Shown: positions 37,518-46,914 of the stretch, piece by piece | How the letters are laid out: each line of letters opens with the position of its first letter | How positions within the stretch are numbered: position 1 is the first letter of the stretch | NCBI RefSeq assembly: GCF_035958815.1 | Contig: NZ_CP108383.1 | Location: forward strand, 496,001-560,000 | Direction: 5' to 3' | DNA from: Nocardia sp. NBC_01327 | GTDB taxonomy: Bacteria > Actinomycetota > Actinomycetes > Mycobacteriales > Mycobacteriaceae | Length of the DNA: 64,000 bases | The notes under the pieces: model-generated | What the model was told of the DNA's origin: nothing | The model's database searches: none | Seen by the model: the letters and a program-made list of their open reading frames with translations, nothing else | Position numbers and translations under genes: made by a program

Positions 37518-38983
37518 GCGGTGCCCCCCTTCGGTCGCCGCAGCAGTTCGGTGGGCGCGTCGGTGATCGATTCCTGCGGCTTCTTCCGGACCGGCGCCGG
37601 GGCCCGCGCCGCATCGGACACCTTGATCAGCAGCGCCACCAGCGCGTAGTTGGCCAGCAGCGAAGAGCCGCCGTAGGACATGAACGGTGTGGTGAGGCCG
37701 GTCAGCGGAATGAGTTTGGTGACGCCGCCGACCACCACGAAGACCTGGATGGCGATGGTGAAGGCCAGCCCCGCCGCGAGCAGCTTGCCGAAGCTGTCGC
37801 GCACCGCGAGCGCGGTGCGGATGCCGCGAATCACGAACACGCAGAACAGCATCAGCACGGCGGAGAGCCCGATCAGGCCGAGCTCCTCACCGATCGCGGA
37901 AATGATGAAGTCGGTCTTGGCGAACGGCACCTGTGACGGCCGCCCGCTGCCCAGCCCGGTCCCGGCGAGACCGCCGGTGGCCAGCCCGAACAGCGACTGC
38001 GAAATCTGATAACCGGTGTTGTTGTAGTCGGCGAAGGGATGCAGCCAGGTCTCCACGCGCACCCGCACATGCCCGAAGGCGTTGTAGGCGAAGACGAATC
38101 CGATGGCCAGCAGCACCGTGCCGACCGCTACCCAGCCGACCCGTTCGGTCGCGATGTAGAGCATGCACAGCACTGTGCAGAAGATGAGCAGCGAGGTGCC
38201 GAGGTCCTTCTCGACCACCAGCACGCCGACGCAGACGATCCAGACCAGCAGGATCGGGCCCATATCCCGGGCGCGCGGCAGTTCCAGCCGGAACACGTGC
38301 TTGCCCGCGGCGGTGAACAGATCACGCTTGGCGACCAGCACCCCCGCGAAGAAGATGATGAGCAGGATCTTCGCGAACTCACCGGGCTGAACACTGAAGC
38401 CGGGCAGTCGAATCCAGATCTTGGCGCCGTTCACCTGGGAGAACCGGTCCGGCAGCACGGCCGGGAGGGCCAGCGCGGCCAGACCGACCAGGCCGAGCGT
38501 ATAGGCGTAGCGGGCCAGCGTGCGGTAGTCCCGCAGCAGAATCAACAGGCCCGTGAAAACCACCATCCCCAACCCCGTCCACAGCACCTGCTGGTTGGCA
38601 TCGGGGGAGGGGATGGGCTGTGAAGCGAGGAAGGCGTCCTGCTTCTCGGCCAGGTCGAGTCGATGGATCAGCACCAGCCCGAGCCCGTTCAGCAGGGCCA
38701 CGATCGGTAGTAGGAGAGGGTCAGCGAAGGGTGCGTACCGGCGTACCGCCAAATGCGCCACCCCGAACAGGGCCAGGTAGGCGGCGCCGAGTTTGGCGAT
38801 CTCCCACGTGATCTCCTGTTCCTGACTGGCCTCGACCAGCACCAGCGACACCGTCGTCACCACTGCCGCCAGACCGAGCAGCAGCAGTTCCACGTTCCGC
38901 CGGGTGGACGGCGGAGGCGCGGGAGCGAATCCGCCCGGTGGACTGGGAAAGGCCCCAGCGGACGGTGGTGCCGGTGCGGACAT
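37514..38983 (-). CDS. rodA: RodA/FtsW-type SEDS peptidoglycan glycosyltransferase
   Basis: RodA (489 aa) polymerises lipid II for wall growth together with a class B PBP. About ten to twelve membrane helices are evident, with SEDS motifs GAKIWIRLPGFSVQPGEFAKILLIIFFAGVL, VEKDLGTSLLIF and the C-terminal GVTKLIPLTGLTTPFMSYGGSSLLANYALVALL. A proline-rich N-terminus (about 30 residues) and a basic tail are cytosolic. It overlaps pbpA by 4 bp and its start touches the pstP stop, so translation of all three is probably coupled. Confidence 0.96.
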   Translation of the reverse strand: MSAPAPPSAGAFPSPPGGFAPAPPPSTRRNVELLLLGLAAVVTTVSLVLVEASQEQEITWEIAKLGAAYLALFGVAHLAVRRYAPFADPLLLPIVALLNGLGLVLIHRLDLAEKQDAFLASQPIPSPDANQQVLWTGLGMVVFTGLLILLRDYRTLARYAYTLGLVGLAALALPAVLPDRFSQVNGAKIWIRLPGFSVQPGEFAKILLIIFFAGVLVAKRDLFTAAGKHVFRLELPRARDMGPILLVWIVCVGVLVVEKDLGTSLLIFCTVLCMLYIATERVGWVAVGTVLLAIGFVFAYNAFGHVRVRVETWLHPFADYNNTGYQISQSLFGLATGGLAGTGLGSGRPSQVPFAKTDFIISAIGEELGLIGLSAVLMLFCVFVIRGIRTALAVRDSFGKLLAAGLAFTIAIQVFVVVGGVTKLIPLTGLTTPFMSYGGSSLLANYALVALLIKVSDAARAPAPVRKKPQESITDAPTELLRRPKGGTA

Positions 38984-40458
38984 CAGTCCGCCACCCTGCA
39001 GTTCTGCCCCGGCGTCTGCGGCGCGATCGTGGTGGACGGAACCGGTGCACGCGGTTCCAGCTGATGATTGTCACCGGTGCCCGCCGGAGCGCCGGGCACG
39101 GTGGTGGTCGGCGGGGCCGCCGCGGTGGTGGTGACCGGAGGGGCGTTCGGATCGACCGGCGGGGTGACGACGGGCGGCACCACCGGCTGCTGCTTCTCGC
39201 ACGGCGGCAGCAGATCGTTGCGGGTCAGGCTCTGCAACTGCTTGATGGCGTCGTCGCGGGACCCCGGCGGCAGACCCTTGTCGACCGAATCACGCCCGGT
39301 CGGCTTCAGATCGGTGAGCTGCAGACTGCGGCAGCCCGACGGGAAATCCCCACCGGGAGACGTCATCTGGAGATCGCCGCTGCGGGTGACGCAGGCAGAC
39401 TGATCCACATCGCGAATCGAATAGCCCAGCACCGAACCCGGCAGCCCGCGCAGCACCACGACCTTGTCGTGATCGGCGCCGACGTAGTAGTTGCCGCGAA
39501 TCATGTTGTAGCCCACCGTGAGCCCGGCGCCGATGGCGATGAGCAGGGCGAGCGACAGCCCGATCCAGCGCAGCTTGTGGCTCTTCTTCGGCGGTTCCGG
39601 CTCCGGCGCCTGGACGGCCCGGCGCGGTGCGGCCCGCGGCGGGCGCATGGCGGCGGCCCGGCCGGCGGCGGTATTCGGCGGGGGAGTGTCCTCGTCCTCA
39701 CCGGAGGCGGCGCCGGCCACGATGGGGTGGCTCTGGCCGTAATCCAGATCGATGACATCGGCGACGACGACGGTCACATTGTCGGGACCGCCACTGCGCA
39801 GCGCCAATTCGATGAGCCGGTCCGCGGATTCGTCGGTGCTGCCCTCGCGCATGGTGTTGGCGATGGTCTCGTCGCTGACCACATCCGACAGACCGTCGGA
39901 GCACAGCAGATACCGATCACCGGCGCGGGCCTCCCGCATCACCAGCGTGGGCTCGATCTCATTGCCGGTGAGCGCCCGCATGATCAGCGATCGCTGCGGA
40001 TGGGTGTGCGCCTGCTCCGGGGTGATCCGGCCCTCGTCGACCAGCGACTGCACGAAGGTGTCGTCGCGGGTGATCTGGGTGAGCTCACCGTTGCGGAGCA
40101 TGTAGCCGCGGGAGTCACCGATATGGGCCAGGCCGAGTTTGCGGCCGGCGAACAGGATGGCGGTGAGCGTGGTGCCCATGCCGTCGAGTTCCGGTTCCTC
40201 CTCGACCTGATCGGCGATGGAGGCATTGCCTTCGTGCACAGCACGATCCAGCTTGCCGAGCAGATCGTCGCCGGGCTCGTCGTCGTCGAGATGCGCCAGC
40301 GCGGCGATCATCAACTGGGAGGCGACTTCACCGGCGGCGTGGCCGCCCATGCCGTCCGCGAGGGCGAGCAGGCGCGCACCCGCGTAGACGGAATCCTCGT
40401 TGTTGGCTCTGACGAGACCGCGGTCGCTGCGCGCTGCATAGCGGAGAACAAGAGTCAC
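38983..40458 (-). CDS. pstP: PP2C-type protein phosphatase PstP
   Basis: PstP (491 aa) removes phosphates from PknA/PknB and their targets. The metal-binding motifs are intact: SDRGLVRANNEDSVYAG, LLALADGMGGHAAGEVASQ, IGDSRGYMLRNGELTQIT and LCSDGLSDVVSDE, ending GPDNVTVVVADV. A membrane helix (LRWIGLSLALLIAIGAGLTVGYN) follows at about residue 305, then an extracellular domain and a Pro/Thr-rich tail (PTTTVPGAPAGT). It is placed between fhaB and rodA, overlapping both, as in M. tuberculosis Rv0018c. Confidence 0.96.
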   Translation of the reverse strand: MTLVLRYAARSDRGLVRANNEDSVYAGARLLALADGMGGHAAGEVASQLMIAALAHLDDDEPGDDLLGKLDRAVHEGNASIADQVEEEPELDGMGTTLTAILFAGRKLGLAHIGDSRGYMLRNGELTQITRDDTFVQSLVDEGRITPEQAHTHPQRSLIMRALTGNEIEPTLVMREARAGDRYLLCSDGLSDVVSDETIANTMREGSTDESADRLIELALRSGGPDNVTVVVADVIDLDYGQSHPIVAGAASGEDEDTPPPNTAAGRAAAMRPPRAAPRRAVQAPEPEPPKKSHKLRWIGLSLALLIAIGAGLTVGYNMIRGNYYVGADHDKVVVLRGLPGSVLGYSIRDVDQSACVTRSGDLQMTSPGGDFPSGCRSLQLTDLKPTGRDSVDKGLPPGSRDDAIKQLQSLTRNDLLPPCEKQQPVVPPVVTPPVDPNAPPVTTTAAAPPTTTVPGAPAGTGDNHQLEPRAPVPSTTIAPQTPGQNCRVAD

Positions 40459-40922
40459 GATCGCAGCTCGATCACAGTCTTCCCGACACGGACAGGGGTG
40501 CCGAGTGGAACTCGCACCGGGGTGGTGACCTTCGACCGGTCGAGGTAGGTCCCATTCGTGGAACCGAGATCCTCGACATACCAGTCCTCCCCGCGCGGCG
40601 AGAGTCGCGCATGACGGGTGGAGGCGTAGTCGTCGGTGAGGACCAGTGTGGAATCGTCCGCGCGCCCGATCAGCACCGGCTGTGTGCCGAGTGAGATGCG
40701 GGTGCCGGCGAGTGAACCCTGAGTCACCACGAGATATTTGGCGCCCTTCTGGCCTCGGCGCAAGGATGGGAGCACCGCGGAGCCGCCTTGGGCCCGAGGT
40801 GCGACCCGAATGCCGGAGGCCGCGTAGATATCACTGCGCAAGGTCCGGAGCACGGCCCACACGAACAGCCACAACAACAGCAGGAACCCCGCACGGGTGA
40901 GTTGCAGGATCAATCCCTGCAC
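40455..40922 (-). CDS. fhaB: FHA-domain protein FhaB (FipA)
   Basis: FhaB (155 aa, the same length as the mycobacterial protein) has one N-terminal membrane helix (LILQLTRAGFLLLLWLFVWAVLRTL) and a C-terminal forkhead-associated domain that binds phosphothreonine: [54 protein letters not shown]. It links kinase signalling to division and the elongation machinery. The frame is open to 40994, but GTG 40922 follows CAGGAGG at good spacing and gives the standard N-terminus. It overlaps the pstP start by 4 bp. Confidence 0.94.
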   Translation of the reverse strand: MQGLILQLTRAGFLLLLWLFVWAVLRTLRSDIYAASGIRVAPRAQGGSAVLPSLRRGQKGAKYLVVTQGSLAGTRISLGTQPVLIGRADDSTLVLTDDYASTRHARLSPRGEDWYVEDLGSTNGTYLDRSKVTTPVRVPLGTPVRVGKTVIELRS

Positions 40923-41126
40923 GGTGCTCCACCTCCTGTTCGACCATGTCGTACGTACGGGCTGTCGATACGGAAAAGCTCCGCGGACCCGCAACCGGTT
41001 GCTGGTCAGCGCGGCCCTACGCCACCGTGAGTATTGGCAGCATCATAGGGCCGTAGACCGGTTGCGATCACGATACGACCGAGGAATCTCGAGCCATATC
41101 GTGACCTGCTTCGCGAGCTTACGGGA

Positions 41127-42596
41127 TCAGACGATCCGGATCAGGATCTCGGAATGCCCGGCGCGGATGACATCCCCGTCGGCGAGCTGCCAATCCTGTA
41201 CGGGAGAGCCGTTGACCAGCGTCCCATTGGTGGAACCCAGATCCGAGAGCATCGCGGTCTGGCCGTCCCATCGAACTTCGATGTGGCGCCGCGAAACTCC
41301 GGTATCGGGCAACCGGAAGTGCGCGTCCTGGCCGCGGCCGATGATATTGCTGCCCTCGCGCAACTGGTACGTGCGACCGGAGCCGTCGTCCAGCTGCAGG
41401 GTGGCGGAGTAGCCCGAGGCGGCCGCGCGGCCTGCCGGCGCCGCATACCCGGCCTGCTGGCCGTAGCCCGGCTGCTGGGCGTAACCCTGCTCGTCGGCAT
41501 AGCCCTGCTCGTACGCGGCAGGCTGCTGCCCGTACGCGGGGTCCGCGTAGCCGGGCTGCTGGCCGTACGCCTGCTCCGGCTGCTGCCCGTAGGCCTGATC
41601 GGCGTAGCCGGGCTGCTGGGCATAGCCCTGCTGCTGCCCGTAGCCCTGCTGCTCGTACGCCTGCTGCCCGTACCCCGGCTCGGCATAACCCTGCTGGCCG
41701 CCCTCGGCGTAGCCCTGCTGCCCGTAACCGGGCTCGGCATAGCCCTGCTCGTACCCGGCCGGCTGCTGCCCGTACGCCTGGTCGGCGTAGCCGGGCTGCT
41801 GCCCGTAGGCCTGATCGGCGTACCCGGGCTGCTGCCCGTAGCCCGGCTCGGCGTAACCACCCTGCGGGGCCGCGCCGTAGCCGGCACCGCCCGGCTGGTT
41901 GTAGTCGTAGCCGTTCTGGTACTCGCCGTAGCCCTGCTGATCGGGCGCGGCATAACCGGGCTGATCGGGGTACTGCGACTGCGCCGGCACACCGCCGCGG
42001 CCGTATTCGCCGTAGCCCTGCGGAGCCGGGCGGCTCGCGGGCGGGGGCGCGTACCCGCGGGAACGTGGATCGGACTCCGCGGGCTCACGACTCGGGTCGT
42101 AGCCTGAGTTCTGCGTCATGGGGCCAGCTCCTGGTTGCGGGTTGGGTCGTGGTGTGCGTTCAGGTGCCGGCGCCGGACCCGCCCGGCGCTCGGCGGTTCC
42201 GCCGACGGCGTCCGGGTCCACACGGCCGCGTGTCCTGAACTGTCCGGTGTGCAGCGTAGGGGATGCCTCGAACTCCACGTGCACTTCGCCGTACGTCTGC
42301 CAGCCTTGCTCACGGATGTAGTCCTGTAAGTGTTTGGCGAAAGCCCGCACTGCGAGGTCGTGGTCGGCCTGTCCCTCGCCCTGGACGAGCTGCCCCAGGT
42401 CCGACTCGTTGATGGTGATGACGTAGCTGTTCGGAGCCAGCAGATGTCCGCTGCCGAGGTCCTGGATATGGTCCGCCGCCTCGCGCTGCAACGCGGCTTC
42501 GACCTCCTGTGGAACCACGCTGCCACCGAAGGCGCGGGCGAAGACGTCACCGACAGCACCCTGGAGGCGGCGTTCGAACCGCGAAACGATCCCCAT
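41127..42596 (-). CDS. fhaA: FHA-domain protein FhaA with repeat-rich linker
   Basis: FhaA (489 aa) begins with the DUF3662 domain ([40 protein letters not shown]) and ends with an FHA domain ([54 protein letters not shown]). In mycobacteria it is phosphorylated by PknB and binds MviN to restrain peptidoglycan synthesis. The middle (about residues 200-385) is a low-complexity linker of repeated [20 protein letters not shown] units, tyrosine- and glutamine-rich and probably disordered. It heads the leftward operon; about 200 bp separate it from fhaB. Confidence 0.95.
   Translation of the reverse strand: MGIVSRFERRLQGAVGDVFARAFGGSVVPQEVEAALQREAADHIQDLGSGHLLAPNSYVITINESDLGQLVQGEGQADHDLAVRAFAKHLQDYIREQGWQTYGEVHVEFEASPTLHTGQFRTRGRVDPDAVGGTAERRAGPAPAPERTPRPNPQPGAGPMTQNSGYDPSREPAESDPRSRGYAPPPASRPAPQGYGEYGRGGVPAQSQYPDQPGYAAPDQQGYGEYQNGYDYNQPGGAGYGAAPQGGYAEPGYGQQPGYADQAYGQQPGYADQAYGQQPAGYEQGYAEPGYGQQGYAEGGQQGYAEPGYGQQAYEQQGYGQQQGYAQQPGYADQAYGQQPEQAYGQQPGYADPAYGQQPAAYEQGYADEQGYAQQPGYGQQAGYAAPAGRAAASGYSATLQLDDGSGRTYQLREGSNIIGRGQDAHFRLPDTGVSRRHIEVRWDGQTAMLSDLGSTNGTLVNGSPVQDWQLADGDVIRAGHSEILIRIV
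41440..41960 (-). repeat. Coding repeats of the FhaA Gly-Tyr-Gln linker
   Basis: Imperfect repeats of about 24-30 bp encode [22 protein letters not shown] and similar units. Several neighbouring copies are nearly identical (GTAGGCCTGATCGGCGTA appears twice), so copy number may vary between strains. Confidence 0.8.
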
Positions 42597-42865
42597 CGCC
42601 CCTCCTCTCGGGTCAGGACGCTCCCTCGAGTGCGGTTACATCGAAGTGAGCGTGCGGCGTGTCTGGTCTCCTGGCAACGTAGGCGGCACGCGGACATGGC
42701 GTGTCACCGCGGGGACACGGTGATTGCATGATATCCACCATCGTCCACCCCTGTAACTCCCGGAAACGGGTCAGGGTTCCCGTGCGGGCATCCGCCGCCC
42801 CCAGCGCCGGTTACCTGGTGATTTCGTTTTGGCACACGGGCCGTGATACGTTCTTCGAGTCGCTC

Positions 42866-42948
42866 GGGCGAGTGGCGGAATGGCAGACGCGCTGGCTTCA
42901 GGTGCCAGTATCCGAAAGGATGTGGGGGTTCAAGTCCCCCTTCGCCCA
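42866..42948 (+). tRNA. tRNA-Leu (CAG)
   Basis: An 83-nt class II tRNA with acceptor GGGCGAG/TTCGCCC, anticodon stem CTGGC/GCCAG around TTCAGGT (CAG at 42899-42901), a long variable arm (TATCCGAAAGGATG) and T-arm GGGGGTTCAAGTCCCCC. CCA is not encoded. Confidence 0.97.
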
Positions 42949-42952
42949 CAAA

Positions 42953-42989
42953 CAGTAGGCCCGATCCGGATTCCGGATCGGGCCTACTG
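42953..42989 (+). terminator. tRNA-Leu terminator
   Basis: CAGTAGGCCCGATCCGG pairs perfectly with its complement around an ATT loop, 5 bp past the tRNA end. Confidence 0.85.
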
Positions 42990-43596
42990 TCATTTCCGCA
43001 CTTGCCGGTGTCATTTCTGCACCCATCGGCTGCTTGCGTGTAGGTTGCCGAACCCGCAGGTCAGACCAGGTGTGACGAAGATCGCAACCACGGTGTGAAC
43101 TCCTCGGCCGAGGCGTTGCCGGATGGCCTCCGACGGTCCGCGGAGGGGTGGAAATCGATTGCCGGAAGGTGTCGCATCGGGTATGCGCCCGATTTTCTTC
43201 GACCATTGCCTGACGGGCATTAAGTCAAAACAGAGTTAAACAAACTTGCAGTCTGTTTCCCCCGAAGCGACCGCTCGGCAATGGTGCTGAGCAGGTGAGA
43301 AACACCAGCTTAACGTGGGTTGAACCGCTTGTGCGGAGTAATGGCCGGACTAATCGGCAAACCATTCGACAGGGGTTCTCGTGGTGCACGTGCAAGTGGT
43401 CGAAACGAGTGCGCCAACGGTACCGCGCGGGTGGTTTCATCCGCCTCCGCAGACCACCGGCAACGTAGAAGCTGGACATTAGCGGACTGCTCGAGTTGCC
43501 TTCGCGCAAAGGGTATTTCGCCTGGTCGCGTTATACGCCCGGTGAGCAAGTCGGAGGTTGCGTAGCCATAACGTTTGTGTAGAGTCGACGGTAACG

Positions 43597-43630
43597 CTGG
43601 CCGCAGCTGAGCCGGACTCGCTGCGGCCAG
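43597..43630 (-). terminator. Terminator downstream of the SpoIIM-like gene
   Basis: CTGGCCGCAG pairs with CTGCGGCCAG around a 14-nt loop, just past the stop of the leftward gene. Confidence 0.65.
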
Positions 43631-43636
43631 TGGAAA

Positions 43637-44746
43637 TCACTTCCGGGCCGTTGCCATCAGCGTCGAACTCGCCGCTCCCGCAACCGGATCCGGGTCGCCC
43701 CCGAGCGAATTGCCCGGGGTGTGCGCTGAATTGCCCGGCATATGCTCGATATCGCCCGGCATGTGCTCGATCCCACTCGCCGCCTGCGCCGCCGTCTCCT
43801 GTTCGAGCACCGCGCGCCGTCCCAGGCCGAACACATAGGCCAGGAAACCGAGTTCGGCGAGCGCCCCGATGCCGATCCGCACCGGAGTGGGCAGACCGCT
43901 CGGTGTGACGAATCCTTCGATGAATCCCGAGATCAGCAGCACCACGACCAGGCCGAGAGCGATCGCGGCGGTGGCGCGGCCCTGCCGGGCGAGGGCCTGC
44001 GGCCGGGACTCCCGGCCCGGATCGATCAGCGTCCAGCCCAGTTTCAGGCCCGCGCCGCCGGCCACGAAAATGGCGGTCAGCTCCAGCATTCCGTGCGGCA
44101 GGATGTAGCCGAAGAAGGCGTCCAGGCGCCCGGCATCGGACATCAGACCGGCGCTGATGCCCACATTGAGGGCATTCATGGCCATCACGTACACCGCGGG
44201 CAGGATGAGTATCCCGGTGAACAGCGACATGGCCGCCACCGTCGCATTATTGGTCCACACCTGCGCCGCGAAAGCGTCGTGCGGATGTGCGTAGTAATAG
44301 GTCTCGAAATCGCCACCGGGGCGGGTCAGCGTATCCGTATCGGTATCGAGGCCCAGACTGCGCCGGGCGGATTCGGAGTTCGCCACCCACGCGCCGACCG
44401 CCGCGGAGGCGACCACGAAGACCGTGGCCACCGTCACCCACCACGGCCAGGCCCGGTAGACGGCCGCCGGGAAACGGTGGGTGAAGAAGCGGCCGATCTC
44501 GCGCAGGGTGTCGATGCGCGCGCCCAGCACCCGGCCGCGGGCCCGGGTGAGTACGGCGGAGAGACCGGCCACCAGTTCCGCCTCGGCGGATCCGGACTGC
44601 AGCCGGGCCAGCTGCTGCGAGGTCAGCCGGTACAGCAGCACCAGTTCGTCGGATTCGGCGCCGGTGAGTTTCTTATGGCGGGTTGCCAATGCGTCCAGGC
44701 GATCCCAGGAAGGTTTGTGCAGGAACGTATACGCGTCCAGGTCCAT
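43637..44746 (-). CDS. SpoIIM-like (DUF95) membrane protein
   Basis: The 369-residue protein matches the stage II sporulation protein M-like family: MDLDAYTFLHKPSWDRLDALATRHKKLTGAESDELVLLYRLTSQQLARLQ, then about five membrane helices including FTGILILPAVYVMAMNALNVGISAGLM and ILPHGMLELTAIFVAGGAGLKLGW. These organisms do not sporulate, so the role must differ. It neighbours an RDD protein, a DUF58 protein and a MoxR ATPase, resembling M. tuberculosis Rv3692-Rv3695. The C-terminal tail has three copies of a short repeat (IEHMPGD, IEHMPGN, SAHTPGN), unusual for the family. Confidence 0.88.
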   Translation of the reverse strand: MDLDAYTFLHKPSWDRLDALATRHKKLTGAESDELVLLYRLTSQQLARLQSGSAEAELVAGLSAVLTRARGRVLGARIDTLREIGRFFTHRFPAAVYRAWPWWVTVATVFVVASAAVGAWVANSESARRSLGLDTDTDTLTRPGGDFETYYYAHPHDAFAAQVWTNNATVAAMSLFTGILILPAVYVMAMNALNVGISAGLMSDAGRLDAFFGYILPHGMLELTAIFVAGGAGLKLGWTLIDPGRESRPQALARQGRATAAIALGLVVVLLISGFIEGFVTPSGLPTPVRIGIGALAELGFLAYVFGLGRRAVLEQETAAQAASGIEHMPGDIEHMPGNSAHTPGNSLGGDPDPVAGAASSTLMATARK

Positions 44747-44805
44747 CGGTTGCCTTCCTGTGCCTTCGCTCGGAAGAATGCTAGTCGCCCCCCACCAGGA
44801 GTGAC

Positions 44806-45591
44806 ATGGCCCTTTTCACCACCGGCGAAGCAGTCGCCGTCGAACTGCCGATCGCGCGCCTCCCCACGCGGGCCGCGGCGTTCCTGCTCGACCTGTGCCT
44901 TCAGCTGATGCTCGGGCTGGTGCTGGTGCCCGGCAGCCAGGTGCTGCTGTCCCGGTGGGGCGCGGATTCGGCCTGGCGCGATACCGCCGCGGTCGTGACC
45001 GTGGTCGCGGTGCTGATCGGTTATCCGGTGCTGGGCGAAACACTCACGCGCGGAAGGTCGCTCGGCAAGATGGCGCTGGGGCTGCGGGTGGTGCGCGGCG
45101 ACGGCGGGCCGATCGATTTCCGGCATGCGGTCACCCGCGGCCTGTCCGGGATCGTGGACTTCTGGATGCTGGGCACCGGTCTCATCGCCGTGGTGGTGTC
45201 GCTGTGCTCGCCGAATGCGCGCCGCATCGGTGACGCCCTCGCGGGAACGGTGGTGGTGCACGATCGCAGCCGCCTGCCTTTCGCTGCGCTGGTCGTCCCA
45301 CCGCCGTGGTTGCAGGGCTGGGCGCGGCAGCTCGAACTCTCCGGCCTGTCAGACGAATTGGCGCTCGCGATACGCCGCTACCTGGTCCGCTTCGGCACCC
45401 TGACCCCCGTCGTCCAGGACCAGCTGGGCCGCACCCTGGTCCTCACGGTCTGCGCCCGCCTGCACACCCCGCCCCCCAACGGCTATCCGCCCCTGATGAT
45501 CCTGGGCGCCGTCCTGTCCGAACGCCAGCGCCGCGCCTTCCCCCCGCCACCACAGCCGATCCGCCCCGGATACGTGCGAGCCCTCGCCTGA
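44806..45591 (+). CDS. RDD family membrane protein
   Basis: The 261-residue protein carries an RDD domain: LPTRAAAFLLDLCLQLMLGLVLVPGS (the R and D pair), AAVVTVVAVLIGYPVLGETLTRGRSLGKMALGLRVVRGDGG and IDFWMLGTGLIAVVVSLCSPNARRIGDALAGTVVV. Three membrane helices fit this family, whose transport or accessory function is poorly known. The C-terminal 90 residues are soluble and proline-rich. It is divergent from the SpoIIM-like gene (59 bp apart) and convergent with the DUF58 gene, matching the layout of Rv3694c-Rv3695. Confidence 0.88.
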   Translation: MALFTTGEAVAVELPIARLPTRAAAFLLDLCLQLMLGLVLVPGSQVLLSRWGADSAWRDTAAVVTVVAVLIGYPVLGETLTRGRSLGKMALGLRVVRGDGGPIDFRHAVTRGLSGIVDFWMLGTGLIAVVVSLCSPNARRIGDALAGTVVVHDRSRLPFAALVVPPPWLQGWARQLELSGLSDELALAIRRYLVRFGTLTPVVQDQLGRTLVLTVCARLHTPPPNGYPPLMILGAVLSERQRRAFPPPPQPIRPGYVRALA

Positions 45592-45615
45592 AGACCACTC
45601 CTCGCAGCGCGAGTT

Positions 45616-46911
45616 TTACATCGAGCCGGTCTGTTTGAGCTCCAGATACTCGTCCGCGAGGGCGGCGGGAAGTTTGTCCGGGGATTCGGTGATGACGCGG
45701 ACGCCGGTGCGGCGCAGGGTTTCCCGGGCGATCGCGTGTTCGGTGAGGATGTTCTCGGCGGCGGCCGCGGTGTAGAGGTCGTCGAGGGTGGAGCGGTGGG
45801 CGGCCGCGGCGGCCACGTCCGGATCGGTGACGGAGACGATCAGGACGCGGTGGCGCCGGGCCAGGACGGGGAGGACGGGCAGCAGGCCCTCCTGCACGGT
45901 GGCCGCGTCCAGATGCGTGAACCACACCACCAGGCTGCGGCGGCGGGCGCGCTGCAGGGTGGTGCGGAGCAGGCCCTGGTAGTCGGTGTCGACCAGCTGC
46001 GGCGTGATCCCGGCGAGGGCGTGCATGAGCTTGAGCTGCAGGCGTTTTCCGCCGACGCCGCGCACCTCGGCGCGCAGGATGCGGTCGTAGGCGAGCAGGT
46101 CCACCGAATCGCCGCCCGCGGCCGCGAGACCACCGAGCAGCAGTGCGGCCTCGATGGTGGCGTCCAGGCGGGTGCCGTCGCCGACGCGGCCCGCGCTCAC
46201 GCGCCCGGTGTCGAGCAGCATGACCACGTGCCGATTGCGTTCCGGCCGCCAGGTGCGCACCAGCACGTCATTGGCGCGGGCGGTGGCCCGCCAGTCGATG
46301 GTGCGCACGTCGTCACCGGCCACGTACTCGCGGAAGGAATCGAATTCGGTGCCCTGGCCGCGCCGGTTGGTGGTGTTGCGCCCCTCGAGATGTTGCAGCT
46401 GCGCGACTTTGGAGACGAGTAGCTTCTCACTGCGGAACGGCGGCAGGGCGCGCAGCCGGGCCGGGACGTCCCGGCGCAGCTGCCGTCCGGCCAGGCCGAG
46501 CGGGCCGAGCAGGCGCACGGTGACCGGGCCGGCGACCCGGTCGCCCCGGTATTCGGGGGTCAGCTCGGTATGCAGCCGAATCCTGGTGTTGGACGGCAGA
46601 TTCAGCGTGTGCGCGTGATTGCGGGGCTGGGCGCTGGCGGGCCAGTCGTCCCAGAGCGTGCCGCGCAGGGTGCGATCGCCGGTGTTCAGTGCGATCAGCT
46701 CCACCTCGATACCGCGCCCGGTGCGGACGGTGGTGAGCGCGGCCCGCGAAAGCTGTAGCGCCCCCGGCGAACCCAGCAGCAGCAGATCCGCCAGCACCAG
46801 CGCCCCGAGCAGCGCGGTCGCCAGCAGCACGCCCGCCCAGGACGGCAGCACGAAGGTGACGAAGAGTGCGGCGACGCCCGCCGCGACGGCCAGCCGGCCG
46901 GTGACGACCAC
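45616..46911 (-). CDS. DUF58 domain protein
   Basis: The 431-residue protein has two N-terminal membrane helices (LAVAAGVAALFVTFVLPSWAGVLLATALLGALVLADLLLLGSP), an extracytoplasmic-like beta region, and a C-terminal DUF58 domain with von Willebrand A-like features: GTEFDSFREYVAGDDVRTIDWRATARANDVLVRTWRPERNRHVVMLLDTGR. DUF58 proteins are usually encoded beside MoxR AAA+ ATPases, as here (3 bp from the MoxR gene), and the pair probably acts as a chaperone or maturation system for envelope proteins. Confidence 0.9.
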   Translation of the reverse strand: MVVTGRLAVAAGVAALFVTFVLPSWAGVLLATALLGALVLADLLLLGSPGALQLSRAALTTVRTGRGIEVELIALNTGDRTLRGTLWDDWPASAQPRNHAHTLNLPSNTRIRLHTELTPEYRGDRVAGPVTVRLLGPLGLAGRQLRRDVPARLRALPPFRSEKLLVSKVAQLQHLEGRNTTNRRGQGTEFDSFREYVAGDDVRTIDWRATARANDVLVRTWRPERNRHVVMLLDTGRVSAGRVGDGTRLDATIEAALLLGGLAAAGGDSVDLLAYDRILRAEVRGVGGKRLQLKLMHALAGITPQLVDTDYQGLLRTTLQRARRRSLVVWFTHLDAATVQEGLLPVLPVLARRHRVLIVSVTDPDVAAAAAHRSTLDDLYTAAAAENILTEHAIARETLRRTGVRVITESPDKLPAALADEYLELKQTGSM

Positions 46912-46914
46912 CGG

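Larger units (their letters stand above)
42949..43636. other. Spacer between tRNA-Leu and the SpoIIM-like gene, no gene seen
   Basis: After the tRNA terminator there are two copies of TGTCATTTCYGCAC 21 bp apart (42988 and 43009), then about 570 bp without a convincing reading frame. Base composition drops in GC around 43220-43330 (for example TTAAGTCAAAACAGAGTTAA). It could hold a small RNA or decayed DNA. Confidence 0.5.

Noticed and set aside
41440..41960. Possible CRISPR-like repeat array
   Set aside because: The repeats are in-frame coding units of FhaA with no constant repeat/unique spacer structure.
43225..43565. Short frames on both strands after tRNA-Leu
   Set aside because: Neither has a good start site, codon use like neighbouring genes, or any motif.
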